Positions 1 to 9,868 of a stretch of 64,000 bases of DNA are shown here, piece after piece; position 1 is the first letter of the stretch, and every line of letters begins with the position of its first letter. The stretch is from positions 28,952 to 92,951 of the forward strand of contig CAYYTU010000004.1 in NCBI GenBank assembly GCA_964474655.1, written 5' to 3'. The notes beneath the pieces are model-generated. The model saw only the letters and a list, made by a program, of their open reading frames with translations. It did no database searches and was not told the DNA's origin. The position numbers and the translations under genes were made by a program. This stretch comes from CAYYTU01 sp964474655. GTDB taxonomy: Bacteria > Chloroflexota > Anaerolineae > B4-G1.

Positions 1-57
1 GTTCAAACAAGTAGGCGACGCTCTGGGTCTGATCTAGCGAATCATCAGGAGGATATG

Positions 58-294
58 ATGCCGCTTTACGAATACAAATGTTCCGATTGTGAGACGAAGT
101 TCGACGCCCTGCGGGATATGTCCGAGGCCGATGCCCCGATTGCCTGTCCCCACTGCGGCAGCGAGGAGACGCAGCGGGCCGTCTCGCTCTTCTCCGCCAT
201 CGGCAGCGAGGGCGTTGTGATCGGCGACAATTCTTGCGCCTCCTGCTCGCCGTCGGCATCCTGCGCCACATGTGGAGCCCGCTCGTCGCATTAG
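58..294 (+). CDS. FmdB-family zinc-ribbon protein
   Basis: Small 78-aa protein opening with MPLYEYKC, the hallmark start of the FmdB/CxxC putative regulatory family. Cys8/Cys11 and Cys30/Cys33 form two CxxC knuckles of a zinc ribbon, and the Ser/Cys-rich tail carries further CxxC pairs (CASC, CATC). Two ATGs are adjacent; the second (58) lies 5 bases after AGGAGG (47-52) and gives the family's normal start, so it is preferred over 55. The family's role is poorly defined; it is often annotated as a regulator on thin evidence. It precedes the chelatase genes by 47 bases and may be cotranscribed. Confidence 0.85.
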   Translation: MPLYEYKCSDCETKFDALRDMSEADAPIACPHCGSEETQRAVSLFSAIGSEGVVIGDNSCASCSPSASCATCGARSSH

Positions 295-341
295 GTGGAA
301 AGAACCAGCCCTCGATATGCGAGGCAAGGTGAACCATCTCG

Positions 342-1457
342 ATGACTGATCAGACCATAACATCGGTCTTCCCGTTTACGGCGATTGTGAACCAGGCGCG
401 TATGAAACGCGCCCTGATCCTGAACGCGATCCACCCCAAAATCGGCGGCGTGCTGATCCGCGGCGAGCGCGGCACGGCTAAATCCACCGCGGCCCGGGCG
501 CTGGCGGCCCTATTGCCAGAAATCGAAGTGGTCGCCGATTGCTCCTTCGGTTGCGACCCCGATCGCCCTTCCACCTGGTGCACCGAATGTCAGGATCGCA
601 GCCAGGGTGAGAACCCGTTACCACGCGCTCGCCGCCGCACCCAATTCGTGGATCTCCCCGTCAGCGCGACCGAGGACCGGGTCGTGGGCACGCTGGATAT
701 CGAGCGGGCCATCCAGGAGGGCGAGCGACACTTCGAGCCGGGCGTGCTCGCCGCCGCCAATCGCGGCGTGCTCTACGTGGACGAGGTCAACCTGCTGGAC
801 GATCACGTCGTCGATCTGCTGCTCGACGCGGCCGCGATGGGCGTCAACGTGGTGGAGCGCGAGGGCATCTCCTTCAGCCATCCGGCCCGCTTCATCCTCA
901 TCGGCACGATGAACCCGGAGGAGGGCGATCTGCGCCCGCAGCTGCTCGACCGCTTCGCGCTCTGCGTCGACATTCGGGGTATTCGCGATCCCGACGCGCG
1001 AATGCTGATTATGGAGCGGAACCTGGCCTTTGATGCGGACCCACAGGCCTTTCGCGCGGCCTGGGCCGGGCGCGAGCAGGAACTCTCCCGTGAGATCGCG
1101 CGGGCCCGGCAGCTGCTACCTGAGATGCAGCACACACGCTCGGATCTGGCTACCATCGCGACGATGATGGCCGATCTGGGCGTCGATGGGCATCGCGCCG
1201 ATTTGGTGGTGCTCAAGGCCGCTCGGACGCACGCAGCGTTCGATGGGCGTCGGCACCTGACCGATACCGATATCCTGCTGGCGGCTGAACTGGCGTTGCC
1301 GCACCGGCTGAAGCGCCACCCGCTGGAGGAGACGGAGGTCACGCTAGATGATCTCTCTGAGCGGCTGAACGAAGTCCGCGCCCAGGCCCAGCGTAGCGAG
1401 CCGCACGAGGCAGAGAACAGTGAGCCGGTCGAGGTCGCCGGTAAAAAAAAAGCATAG
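342..1457 (+). CDS. Mg/Co-chelatase AAA+ ATPase subunit (ChlI/BchI-like)
   Basis: 371-aa AAA+ ATPase of the magnesium/cobalt chelatase family. Walker A GERGTAKST is at residues 41-49 and Walker B LYVDEVN near 144-150, with the family's CDPDRP-x-CxxC insertion (Cys67, 71, 80, 83) and the GTMNPEEGDLRPQLLDRF arginine-finger region. These ATPases drive metal insertion into tetrapyrroles together with a VWA subunit and a large CobN/ChlH catalytic subunit. The frame ends GKKKA-stop on a run of nine A (1443-1451), and the VWA subunit follows in the -1 frame; see the frameshift entry. No large subunit is in the window, so magnesium versus cobalt cannot be decided; cobalt is more likely in a non-phototroph. 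Confidence 0.9.
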   Translation: MTDQTITSVFPFTAIVNQARMKRALILNAIHPKIGGVLIRGERGTAKSTAARALAALLPEIEVVADCSFGCDPDRPSTWCTECQDRSQGENPLPRARRRTQFVDLPVSATEDRVVGTLDIERAIQEGERHFEPGVLAAANRGVLYVDEVNLLDDHVVDLLLDAAAMGVNVVEREGISFSHPARFILIGTMNPEEGDLRPQLLDRFALCVDIRGIRDPDARMLIMERNLAFDADPQAFRAAWAGREQELSREIARARQLLPEMQHTRSDLATIATMMADLGVDGHRADLVVLKAARTHAAFDGRRHLTDTDILLAAELALPHRLKRHPLEETEVTLDDLSERLNEVRAQAQRSEPHEAENSEPVEVAGKKKA

Positions 1458-1490
1458 CGGCCGATGACGCCGAGCAGGAGCCCTCGGCCG
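1431..1490 (+). promoter_or_regulatory. Putative -1 programmed ribosomal frameshift signal joining ChlI and VWA frames
   Basis: Three parts of a dnaX-type -1 signal are in order. A Shine-Dalgarno-like GAGGT is at 1431-1435. A slippery run of nine A (1443-1451, containing A AAA AAA) follows. After a 6-base spacer holding the ChlI stop comes a 7-bp stem: CGGCCGA (1458-1464) pairs with TCGGCCG (1484-1490). The -1 frame is open from 1445 straight through the VWA gene, giving a fusion of about 691 aa. The VWA frame has no Shine-Dalgarno before its first ATG. The alternative is a homopolymer sequencing error joining one long gene. Confidence 0.65.
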
Positions 1491-1504
1491 AACCCGAGCG
1501 GCCG

Positions 1505-2416
1505 ATGCAAAGTCCAGCCCAGCAGATCATCCCCCAGTGGCCGTCGTCGGGGCGTTGGTGGGAAGGCGGCGAGCAGACTGCCTTCGGCGAGCCCTTCGAT
1601 CCTCGTCACCTGGAGACGCCCCTCGACCGCCTGACCCGCTCCACCGGCGGGCGCCGCAGCGAGACTCGCACCGATCGCAAACGCGGGCGCTACGTCCAAT
1701 CGCGCCCCTCGCCGGACGATGCCAGCGACTTGGCCTTCGACGCCACGCTCCGCGCCGCCGCGCCCCACCAGAAAACACGCCAGGAAGATGGCGGCCCGGC
1801 CCTGGTGCTGTACCCCGCCGACTTTCGCCGCAAGGTGCGCGTGAGCCGCGCGGCCAATCTGATCCTCTTCGTCGTCGATGCCTCCTGGTCGATGGCCGTG
1901 GCGGAGCGAATGGAGGCCACGAAAGGCGCCGTCGTCTCGCTGCTGACCGACGCCTACCAGCGGCGCGACCGGGTGGGGCTGGTTGTCTTTCAGAAGAACG
2001 ATGCGCTCGTGGTGCTGCCGCCCACCAATAGCGTCGCGCTGGCCAAGCGGACGCTGAACGATATCCCCATCGGCGGGAAGACGCCGCTTTCCGCTGGACT
2101 AAAAACCTCGTACGAGCTCATCACCCGCGAGATCCGTCAACATCCCGATCTCAAGCCGCTGATGGTGCTGCTCACCGACGGAGCGGGCAATGTCTCAATG
2201 ACAAACCGCCCGCCGCAGGAAGAGGCTTATCGCATGGCGGAGCTCTTCCCACAGGCCGACATCCGTTCGCTGGTGATCAATATGGAGAACGAGGCCTTCG
2301 ATCAGGGGCTAGCGCAGACGTTGGCCGATCATCTGGAGGCGCCGTGCTACACGCTGGCCGACTTGCGGGCTGAGTCGCTGCTGTGGACGGTGCGCGGGGC
2401 GCTCGATGAGGGTTAA
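1505..2416 (+). CDS. Chelatase VWA-domain subunit (ChlD/BchD C-terminal-like)
   Basis: 303-aa region with a basic/acidic linker followed by a von Willebrand A domain. The full MIDAS is present: DASWS (DxSxS) in FVVDASWSMAV, the Thr of GGKTPLSAGL and the Asp of LTDGAGN. This is the metal-coordinating subunit that partners the AAA+ ATPase. The first in-frame ATG (1505) has no ribosome binding site, while the frame is open back to 1445. The protein is therefore probably made mostly or only as the C-terminal half of a ChlI-VWA fusion produced by -1 slippage. Full fused length suits known ChlD-type proteins. Confidence 0.8.
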   Translation: MQSPAQQIIPQWPSSGRWWEGGEQTAFGEPFDPRHLETPLDRLTRSTGGRRSETRTDRKRGRYVQSRPSPDDASDLAFDATLRAAAPHQKTRQEDGGPALVLYPADFRRKVRVSRAANLILFVVDASWSMAVAERMEATKGAVVSLLTDAYQRRDRVGLVVFQKNDALVVLPPTNSVALAKRTLNDIPIGGKTPLSAGLKTSYELITREIRQHPDLKPLMVLLTDGAGNVSMTNRPPQEEAYRMAELFPQADIRSLVINMENEAFDQGLAQTLADHLEAPCYTLADLRAESLLWTVRGALDEG

Positions 2417-2533
2417 GAGCGGCGCGTGTGAGGAGAGCTGGGTGGTCTGATAACTCCAAAAAAGATCCTTGCGAAATCGAGCCGCTGCTGGTGCGGTCGG
2501 GAGACCGGACAGAGCACTTCCTGGGCGTTGTTT

Positions 2534-2577
2534 GTAGTGCGCGCTTCAGCGCGCTTCTACGGCGATAAATCGCCTAC
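2534..2577. repeat. Double-hairpin intergenic palindrome
   Basis: GCGCGC-TTCA-GCGCGC (2539-2554) and GGCGAT-AA-ATCGCC (2561-2574) lie back to back, framed by GTAG (2534-2537) and CTAC (2557-2560, 2574-2577). The form resembles REP-type intergenic palindromes; no second copy was noticed in this window. Confidence 0.5.
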
Positions 2578-2607
2578 TACGAACACGCCGCCATCTGAGG
2601 TGATACA

Positions 2608-2631
2608 CCCCCGTCTGATTGGGGGCTTTTT
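2608..2631 (+). terminator. Intrinsic terminator after the chelatase genes
   Basis: CCCCC (2608-2612) pairs with GGGGG (2621-2625) across an 8-base loop and is followed by C then TTTTT. Confidence 0.7.
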
Positions 2632-2672
2632 CAAAATAGTGGGGTAATGTGATAGCAACGCCGTGGACCCAC

Positions 2673-3503
2673 TTAGAGCAGGTCGTAATTCCGTATCAGG
2701 ATCTGCTCGAAGAGCCGGTCGGGCACGATATCCTTGAGCGCGGCGGCCAACTTCTGATCGAAGGAACCGACGCGATAGCGGATCTTGGGCGAGGGATGCT
2801 CGATGATGCGCTCCAGTAGCCGGGCTACGCGCTCTGGCGGGACGCCGTTGCGTTCGTCCTCTTCGATGATGGTCATCATTCGCTCGCAGCTCTCCTCGTA
2901 AACGGAGCCTCGGGCGCCGGCAACCCGGTGGCGGTTGTCGACGAAGGGGGTGCTGATATCGCCCGGTTCGAGCAGCACCACGTCGATGCCGAACGGACGA
3001 ACCTCCATCCGCATCGCATCGGTCATCCCCTCCACGGCGAACTTAGTGGCGCTATAGAATGCCTGGAAGGGCAGGGCAATCAACCCGCCGATCGAGCTGA
3101 CATTCACGATGAGCCCGCTCCTCCGGGCTCGCATCGCCGGCAGCACGGCCCTACAGACCCGTAGCACGCCGAAGAAATTCGTCTCGAACAAGGCCTTGGC
3201 CTCCTCCACGGTCGTATCCTCCACCGCCCCGGCGATCCCATATCCGGCGTTGTTCACCACCACGTCCAGAACTCCCGCTTCTTGCAGGATGAAGTCCACG
3301 CCACGCCGGACTGATTCATCGTGATTGACGTCCATCTGGAGCATCGCGACGGAGCCGGGTGTGGATATCTCTGGCGGGAAGGGTGCGCGTCGGCTTGTCC
3401 CGAATACCTGATAGCCTTGCCGGGCCAGATGCTGGGCGCACGCTTTGCCAATCCCGGAGGACGCGCCGGTGATCAGGATCACTTGGTCACAGGAGTCACT
3501 CAT
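2673..3503 (-). CDS. Short-chain dehydrogenase/reductase
   Basis: 276-aa classical SDR. The cofactor motif TGASSGIG is at residues 13-20, with NNAG for the adenine pocket, VNVSS as the catalytic serine strand and YSATK as the Tyr/Lys catalytic pair. An arginine after the second strand (TSRRA) favours NADP(H). The ATG at 3503 is preceded by GGAGG with an 8-base gap. The C-terminal length and the VEGMTDAMRMEVRPFGIDVVLLEPG segment resemble the retinol/17-beta-hydroxysteroid-dehydrogenase-like SDRs, but the substrate cannot be named. It faces the chelatase genes convergently and lies downstream of the cold-shock gene. Confidence 0.9.
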   Translation of the reverse strand: MSDSCDQVILITGASSGIGKACAQHLARQGYQVFGTSRRAPFPPEISTPGSVAMLQMDVNHDESVRRGVDFILQEAGVLDVVVNNAGYGIAGAVEDTTVEEAKALFETNFFGVLRVCRAVLPAMRARRSGLIVNVSSIGGLIALPFQAFYSATKFAVEGMTDAMRMEVRPFGIDVVLLEPGDISTPFVDNRHRVAGARGSVYEESCERMMTIIEEDERNGVPPERVARLLERIIEHPSPKIRYRVGSFDQKLAAALKDIVPDRLFEQILIRNYDLL

Positions 3504-3540
3504 CGGTTTGCCTCCGATCTAGGTTCTCTTAACAAGCGAC

Positions 3541-3578
3541 GGGCCGTGCATCCCGAGCTGCGTTGGGATGCACGGCCC
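3541..3578 (-). terminator. 14-bp perfect inverted repeat downstream of csp1
   Basis: GGGCCGTGCATCCC (3541-3554) and its exact complement (3565-3578) enclose a 10-base loop, between the end of the cold-shock gene and the SDR start. There is no U-tract on the minus strand, so it may act as a pause, a processing or 3'-stabilising hairpin, or a weak terminator. Confidence 0.45.
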
Positions 3579-3651
3579 GATTGTCGCTCACGACTTACTT
3601 ACGCCACGTCAATCATGGCGCTATGCAGCGAAACGGTCTACTGCCCCTTCG

Positions 3652-3879
3652 CTAGAAGTCGAAGCTCTGTCCCAATGCGACGACGTTGGTCGCTCGCAAG
3701 CCCTTGGGGCCCTCCTCCACGTTGAACTCGACGCGCTGACCTTCGTTCAACGTCCGGAAGCCCGAACCTTCGATCGCGGAGTAATGGACGAAGACATCGT
3801 CCCCCCCTTCGCGCGAGATAAAGCCATAGCCTTTATCATTGCTGAACCACTTGACGGTTCCCGTTTCTTTTTCTGCCAT
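3652..3879 (-). CDS. Cold-shock protein (CspA family)
   Basis: 75-aa single cold-shock domain, an RNA/ssDNA chaperone of the five-strand OB fold. RNP1 KGYGFISR and RNP2 DVFVHY are intact, as is the initial GTVKWF strand. MAEKETG at 3879 is taken as the start because AAAGGAG lies 10 bases upstream; the ATG at 3888 is only 2 bases from it. The gene has its own promoter (4011-4039) and a leader of about 125 nt with a hairpin shared with the second csp at 28.4 kb. Confidence 0.93.
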   Translation of the reverse strand: MAEKETGTVKWFSNDKGYGFISREGGDDVFVHYSAIEGSGFRTLNEGQRVEFNVEEGPKGLRATNVVALGQSFDF

Positions 3880-3941
3880 CAGAAACATACTCCTTTAACT
3901 AAAATGGTTTTATGGGCTGGAGCGGCTAAGAGGGCAGCTAC

Positions 3942-3973
3942 AAAACTACCCAGGTGATGCCAAGCCCAGGTAG
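3942..3973 (-). promoter_or_regulatory. Conserved csp leader hairpin with U-tract (attenuator-like), copy 1
   Basis: On the minus strand CTACCTGGG pairs with CCTGGGTAG as a 9-bp stem with two G-U pairs (hairpin 3946-3973), followed by UUUU (3942-3945). It lies 66 nt upstream of the csp start. The same CTACCTGGGCTTG core and architecture occurs in the leader of the other csp gene (28812-28847). A hairpin plus U-run inside a leader suggests conditional termination or a temperature-sensitive structure. Confidence 0.55.
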
Positions 3974-4010
3974 CTTCACCACCACAACACTTACCGCTTC
4001 CTGCAATAAA

Positions 4011-4039
4011 ACTTTACCATGTGACGCTTCAGATGTCAA
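4011..4039 (-). promoter_or_regulatory. Promoter of csp1
   Basis: Minus-strand TTGACA (4034-4039) and TAAAGT (4011-4016) are separated by 17 bp, predicting a start near 4004 and a leader of about 125 nt. Confidence 0.65.
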
Positions 4040-4069
4040 GCTAATTTCTTGAGGCGAGAGAGGAAACGA

Positions 4070-4098
4070 TTGGCAGTGCGCGGTTCGTCAGGTATAAT
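4070..4098 (+). promoter_or_regulatory. Promoter of the glycosyltransferase gene, predicting a leaderless mRNA
   Basis: TTGGCA (4070-4075), 17-bp spacer, TATAAT (4093-4098). The ATG at 4106 is only 7 bases beyond the -10 box, so the transcript should begin at or next to the start codon. No Shine-Dalgarno precedes it. Confidence 0.75.
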
Positions 4099-4105
4099 CT
4101 GCTTG

Positions 4106-5080
4106 ATGGGTATCTCGGTCGTCGCCACGGTGTTGAACGAAGCGCGAAGCTTACCCCGCTTGCTGGACAGCTTATCCGCCCAGATCCGCCAGCCGGACGA
4201 GGTGGTCATCTGTGACGGCGGCTCTACTGACGGCACGCTAGCGTTGCTGGAGGCCGAGGATCGCTTCCCGTTGCGTCTCATCAGCCGACCCGGGGCCAAC
4301 ATCTCACAGGGTCGCAACGCAGCCATCGCGGCTGCCAAAGGCGAGCTGATCGCAGTGACTGACGCCGGTGTGCGCCTAAGCTCCAACTGGCTGGACGCTC
4401 TCGTGACTCCGCTGGAAAATGACCAGGCGCAAGTGGTGGCCGGCTTCTTCCGGCCCGATCCGCATACCGTCTTTGAGGTCGCCATGGGGGCCACCGTGCT
4501 CCCCGAGATGCGCGATATTCGCCCGGAGCACTTCCTGCCCTCTAGTCGCTCCGTCGCTTTCCGGAAGGCCGCCTGGGTGGCCGTCGGCGGCTATCCTGAG
4601 TGGCTCGATTATTGCGAGGATCTGATCTTCGATTTCCGCCTGCGCGATTGTTGCGGCCCCTTCGCCTTCGCGCCGGAAGCGTTGGCCTATTTCCGCCCCC
4701 GGCCCAGCCTGCGGGCATTCTTCGTCCAGTATTATCGCTACGCCCGCGGTGACGGCAAGGCCGATCTATGGCGCAAGCGTCATGCCATCCGCTACCTGAC
4801 GTACCTGATCGCCACCCCGCTGATCGCCCTCGCCGGCCTGTTGAGGCACCCCGGGTGGTGGGCGCTCTATCTGATCGCCATTCCCGGTATGCTCTGGGTG
4901 CCCTGGCGGCGTCTGACGGGTCTCTGGGATGCTCTTCCTTCTGCGCAAAAGCTAAAGGCGGCGCTGTGGGTACCCGTGATCCGGGTCACGGGCGATGTAG
5001 CCAAGATGATCGGCTATCCGGCTGGTCTATGGTGGCGCTGGCGCCATCGGGACCAGGTGCCAGATTGGCGCGAGCTCTGA
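4106..5080 (+). CDS. Family 2 glycosyltransferase, membrane-associated
   Basis: 324-aa GT-A fold glycosyltransferase. The N-terminus MGISVVATVLNEARSL, the nucleotide-binding CDGGSTDGT and the GRNAAIAAAKGELIAVTDAG segment (acidic motif in DxD position) are family 2 features. The C-terminal third has two or three hydrophobic segments (around residues 230-285) that would anchor it to the inner face of the membrane. The start at 4106 fits the domain boundary and the leaderless promoter; an upstream in-frame ATG at 4049 lies before the promoter. It probably transfers a sugar to a lipid or surface glycan; the substrate is unknown. DUF523 follows 2 bases after the stop. Confidence 0.85.
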   Translation: MGISVVATVLNEARSLPRLLDSLSAQIRQPDEVVICDGGSTDGTLALLEAEDRFPLRLISRPGANISQGRNAAIAAAKGELIAVTDAGVRLSSNWLDALVTPLENDQAQVVAGFFRPDPHTVFEVAMGATVLPEMRDIRPEHFLPSSRSVAFRKAAWVAVGGYPEWLDYCEDLIFDFRLRDCCGPFAFAPEALAYFRPRPSLRAFFVQYYRYARGDGKADLWRKRHAIRYLTYLIATPLIALAGLLRHPGWWALYLIAIPGMLWVPWRRLTGLWDALPSAQKLKAALWVPVIRVTGDVAKMIGYPAGLWWRWRHRDQVPDWREL

Positions 5081-5082
5081 CG

Positions 5083-5595
5083 GTGAGCTGCTCGCTGAGC
5101 GAGCCAGAGGGGCCTATTTTGGTCAGCGCCTGCTTGTTGGGCATTCCGACGGCCTACAATGGCAGCGCTAACCTTTGCCAGCGCCTGCTGGATCCAGCAG
5201 CCCAAGGGCGTATCCTACCGATCTGCCCCGAGGTAGCCGGTGGATTGTCGACGCCTCGTCCACCGGCCGAAATCGTCGGCGGTGACGGCGGTGACGTCCT
5301 GGATGGACGCGCCCGCGTGGTGACGATCGACGGAGTAGATATGACCGCAGCCTACGTGGAGGGAGCCCACATAGCGCTCGCAACGACGCAGAGGTACAGC
5401 ATACAGATGGCCATTCTCAAGCAGCGTAGCCCCTCGTGCGGCAGCTCGCACATCTACGACGGCACCCACAGCGATCGTCTGGTGCCTGGTCAGGGCGTCG
5501 CGGCTGCGCTCTTGCGACGATACGGTGTGACCGTGAAGGGTGGGGATGGCGTGAGGTATCACCCCCGCTCCGGTTCCAGCGGCAATGAGATGTAG
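5083..5595 (+). CDS. DUF523 (YbbK-type) protein
   Basis: 170-aa protein of the DUF523 family. It has VSACLLG near the N-terminus, CPEVAGGLSTPRPPAEI in the middle and the LKQRSPSCGSSHIYDG motif with a conserved Cys. Conserved cysteines suggest metal or Fe-S binding; the function is not established. The GTG at 5083 sits 2 bases after the glycosyltransferase stop and gives the usual family length, so translational coupling is likely. Confidence 0.8.
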   Translation: MSCSLSEPEGPILVSACLLGIPTAYNGSANLCQRLLDPAAQGRILPICPEVAGGLSTPRPPAEIVGGDGGDVLDGRARVVTIDGVDMTAAYVEGAHIALATTQRYSIQMAILKQRSPSCGSSHIYDGTHSDRLVPGQGVAAALLRRYGVTVKGGDGVRYHPRSGSSGNEM

Positions 5596-5624
5596 AAAGT
5601 CGTCCTTCGCTCACTTTACTTTCC

Positions 5625-5893
5625 CCCCAGATTCCCCTCCTGGTGGTCTTCAACGATCTTCTTGACGATCACCAGGCCTAGCCCCGTGCTCTCTTCGCCG
5701 CCGGTGCTTTTCACGCTGGTCGTCTCGAAAGGATGAAAGAGAGCTTGGTCTCATCTTCGGGAATGCCCAGCCCAGTATCCGCCACCACCAGAAGCACCCG
5801 CCCATCGCGCTGCGTGGCCTTGACGGTGACCGTGCTCCTGGAGTGTGGGATATTAACTCCAGCGTCAAGGTCTCGCCTACCCCCGTGGGGCAC
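5625..5893 (-). pseudogene. Remnant of a sensor histidine kinase ATPase domain
   Basis: Minus-strand coding-like sequence reads VLLVVADTGLGIPEDETK (G1 box of HATPase_c) in one frame. It then continues in another frame as FHPFETTSVKSTGGEESTG and LGLVIVKKIVEDHQ (F and G2 boxes). The shift lies near 5735-5745. No kinase N-terminus or dimerisation domain is found upstream. This is a frameshifted, truncated relic. The rest of 5596-6055 shows no gene. Confidence 0.75.
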
Positions 5894-6055
5894 TTCAATC
5901 TCCCGACCACACGAAAACCCAAAGAGCCGTCGAAGCCCAAACGTGCTCTAATGTCGTACTAATGCCACTCTTATGTTTTTCTGATATACGCACTGTATAC
6001 TGTGTCCAGTTGAGTGAGGCATGAGACACGACGATATCTACGTCTGTCGCGTTAG

Positions 6056-6084
6056 TTGACAGTAGAGCAGATTGCAATTGAAAT
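6056..6084 (+). promoter_or_regulatory. Probable dnaK promoter
   Basis: TTGACA (6056-6061) and TGAAAT (6079-6084) are separated by 17 bp, 30-odd bases before the dnaK start. No CIRCE or HAIR operator was seen in 5940-6115. Confidence 0.5.
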
Positions 6085-6115
6085 TGTAGTTAGAGAAACG
6101 GATAGGAGGAATCAG

Positions 6116-8071
<1,956 letters not shown>

Positions 8072-8087
8072 GCCCACTCTTAGATAT

Positions 8088-8122
8088 AAGCCTTCCGAAG
8101 GCGTAACGCCTTCGGGAGGCTT
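8088..8122 (+). other. Intercistronic hairpin between dnaK and grpE
   Basis: A stem of 14-16 bp with one G-U pair: GCCTTCCGAAGGCG (8090-8103) pairs with CGCCTTCGGGAGGC (8107-8120) over a 3-base loop. No T-run follows, so it is more likely an mRNA processing or stability element that sets dnaK:grpE ratio than a terminator. Confidence 0.55.
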
Positions 8123-8136
8123 CTCACCCAAGAGCC

Positions 8137-8781
8137 ATGATGAACAAACGAGTGAAAATACCGATTAAAGTGCGCGGAAAGGCAGCTGTTTCTGATCCGG
8201 AAGGAATGGAAGAAGAGATAATCGCTGAAGCTGAACCGCCGGTCGTAGAATGCGAGCCCGTAGAGATGGATGGAGCCTCACCATCAACGCCACAGCCGTC
8301 TTCCCCCGAAATGAACAAGGGGGAAGAGGAAAACGGTGAGAAGGGAGAGCAGGAGAAACATCTACAAGAGTGGCGAGATCGGGCGATGCGGCTCCAGGCC
8401 GAACAAGAGAACTTCCGCAAACGCCAGCGTCGTCTGGCCGAGGAGCGCGTGGAGGCCGATCGCGGGCGCCTGCTGCGTGATTTCTTGCAAGTGATGGATA
8501 ACCTGGAGCGAGCGCTGAACGCTGAAAACTCCGACTTCGATAATCTACGTGAAGGCGTCGAGGTGACACAGCGGTCGTTGCATCAGCTGCTCAAGCATGA
8601 AGGCGTCAAACCGATCAAGGCCAAAGGGCAAAAATTCGATCCCTTCTGGCACGAAGCAGTGAGCACCGTCTCGCACGAGGCCGTCGATACCGAGCCTAAC
8701 ACCATCATTGAGGTAGTGCAGCCGGGCTATCGTATGGACGGCAAGCTGCTGCGCCCGGCCCGGGTCGTCGTCGCTGCTTGA
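8137..8781 (+). CDS. grpE: Nucleotide exchange factor GrpE
   Basis: 214-aa GrpE. A variable acidic N-terminus (to about residue 75) precedes the long dimerising helix (LQAEQENFRKRQRR) and the C-terminal beta-domain with FDPFWHEAVSTV and VVQPGYRMDGKLLRPARVVVA. It releases ADP from DnaK. Two adjacent ATGs (8137, 8140) have only weak ribosome binding sequences. It follows dnaK by 65 bases, across a strong hairpin. Confidence 0.95.
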   Translation: MMNKRVKIPIKVRGKAAVSDPEGMEEEIIAEAEPPVVECEPVEMDGASPSTPQPSSPEMNKGEEENGEKGEQEKHLQEWRDRAMRLQAEQENFRKRQRRLAEERVEADRGRLLRDFLQVMDNLERALNAENSDFDNLREGVEVTQRSLHQLLKHEGVKPIKAKGQKFDPFWHEAVSTVSHEAVDTEPNTIIEVVQPGYRMDGKLLRPARVVVAA

Positions 8782-8843
8782 GCGGTCGAGATTCGGTAGG
8801 ATGTCAGCGCCTTTCGGCGATCAAGTAATGCGAAGGACAAAGT

Positions 8844-9842
8844 ATGGAGTATAAGGACTATTACGACGTCTTGGGAGTGAGCAAGGACGCCAGCCAGGAT
8901 GAAATTCGGCGCGCCTTTCGCAGGTTGGCACGCAAACACCATCCGGACGTCAATCCGGGCGATGGCGAGGCCGAAGAGCGCTTCAAGGAGATTAACGAAG
9001 CCTACGAGGTGCTCTCCGATCCTCAGAAGCGCAGCAAATACGACCGGCTTGGGTCCGACTGGCGCCGCTATCAGCAGGCCGGTGGCCGTCCGGGCGGGTT
9101 CAATTGGGGCCAATGGACGACTGCCTCACCCGGCAGCGGGCCTCAACGCGTCCACGTCCGTCACGGTACGCCGGAGGATCTGGAGGATCTATTCGGCGGC
9201 GGGAGCCCCTTCTCGGACTTCTTCAGCCAGATTTTCGGTGGCATGGGCGTCGATGCTGCAGCCAGAGGCGGCGCGCGGAGCGGCGCACAAGGCGCCGCCG
9301 GACCGAGTGGGTTCCAGTACCAGACACGCCCACGACGGGGCCGAGACTACGAGCAGGAGGTCGAGATCAGCCTGCGAGAGGCCTATCAAGGCACCACGCG
9401 CATGATCCAGAGAAACGGCCGTCGGCTGGAAGTAGAGATTCCCCCAGGCGCGCGTACGGGCACTCGCGTGCGCATCAGCGGCGAGGGGGGGAACGGCGCA
9501 GCCGGTGGCGAACCGGGCGACCTGTATCTACGTGTCAAAGTGCGCCCTGACGATCGCTTCGAGCGGGAGGGCGATGATCTGCGCGTGACGGTGCCGGTGG
9601 ACCTGTACACAGCTGTGCTGGGCGGAGAAGTACACGTGCCTACGATCAACGGTTCCGTTATGCTGAACATTCCCCCCGGCACACAAAACGGACAGGTCTT
9701 CCGTCTGCGCGGTAAGGGGATGCCCTGTCTGCGCCATCCGGACCAGCACGGCGATCTGTACGCCGAGATCGACGTAACCCTTCCCACGGACCTCACCCCT
9801 CGCCAGCGGGAGCTGTTCGAGGATCTACGGAGCATCGCATAG
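8844..9842 (+). CDS. J-domain co-chaperone (DnaJ/CbpA type, no zinc finger)
   Basis: 332-aa J-protein. The N-terminal J domain has HPD at residues 33-35. A Gly/Phe-rich stretch with GRPGGFNWG and LEDLFGG follows, then two C-terminal beta-sandwich substrate domains (VEIPPGARTGTRVRISGEGG, LNIPPGTQNGQVFRLRGKGMP). The four CxxCxGxG zinc repeats of class I DnaJ are absent, so it is class II/CbpA-like. It stimulates DnaK ATPase. A CbpM-like gene follows, matching the CbpA-CbpM pairing known elsewhere. Confidence 0.92.
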   Translation: MEYKDYYDVLGVSKDASQDEIRRAFRRLARKHHPDVNPGDGEAEERFKEINEAYEVLSDPQKRSKYDRLGSDWRRYQQAGGRPGGFNWGQWTTASPGSGPQRVHVRHGTPEDLEDLFGGGSPFSDFFSQIFGGMGVDAAARGGARSGAQGAAGPSGFQYQTRPRRGRDYEQEVEISLREAYQGTTRMIQRNGRRLEVEIPPGARTGTRVRISGEGGNGAAGGEPGDLYLRVKVRPDDRFEREGDDLRVTVPVDLYTAVLGGEVHVPTINGSVMLNIPPGTQNGQVFRLRGKGMPCLRHPDQHGDLYAEIDVTLPTDLTPRQRELFEDLRSIA

Positions 9843-9868
9843 GAAAGCGTAGGGAGGAGCGACTGCGC

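Noticed and set aside
5940..6115. CIRCE or HAIR heat-shock operator before dnaK
   Set aside because: Neither TTAGCACTC-N9-GAGTGCTAA nor CTTGAGT-N7-ACTCAAG is present; TTGAGTGAGGC at about 6009 is only a half match.
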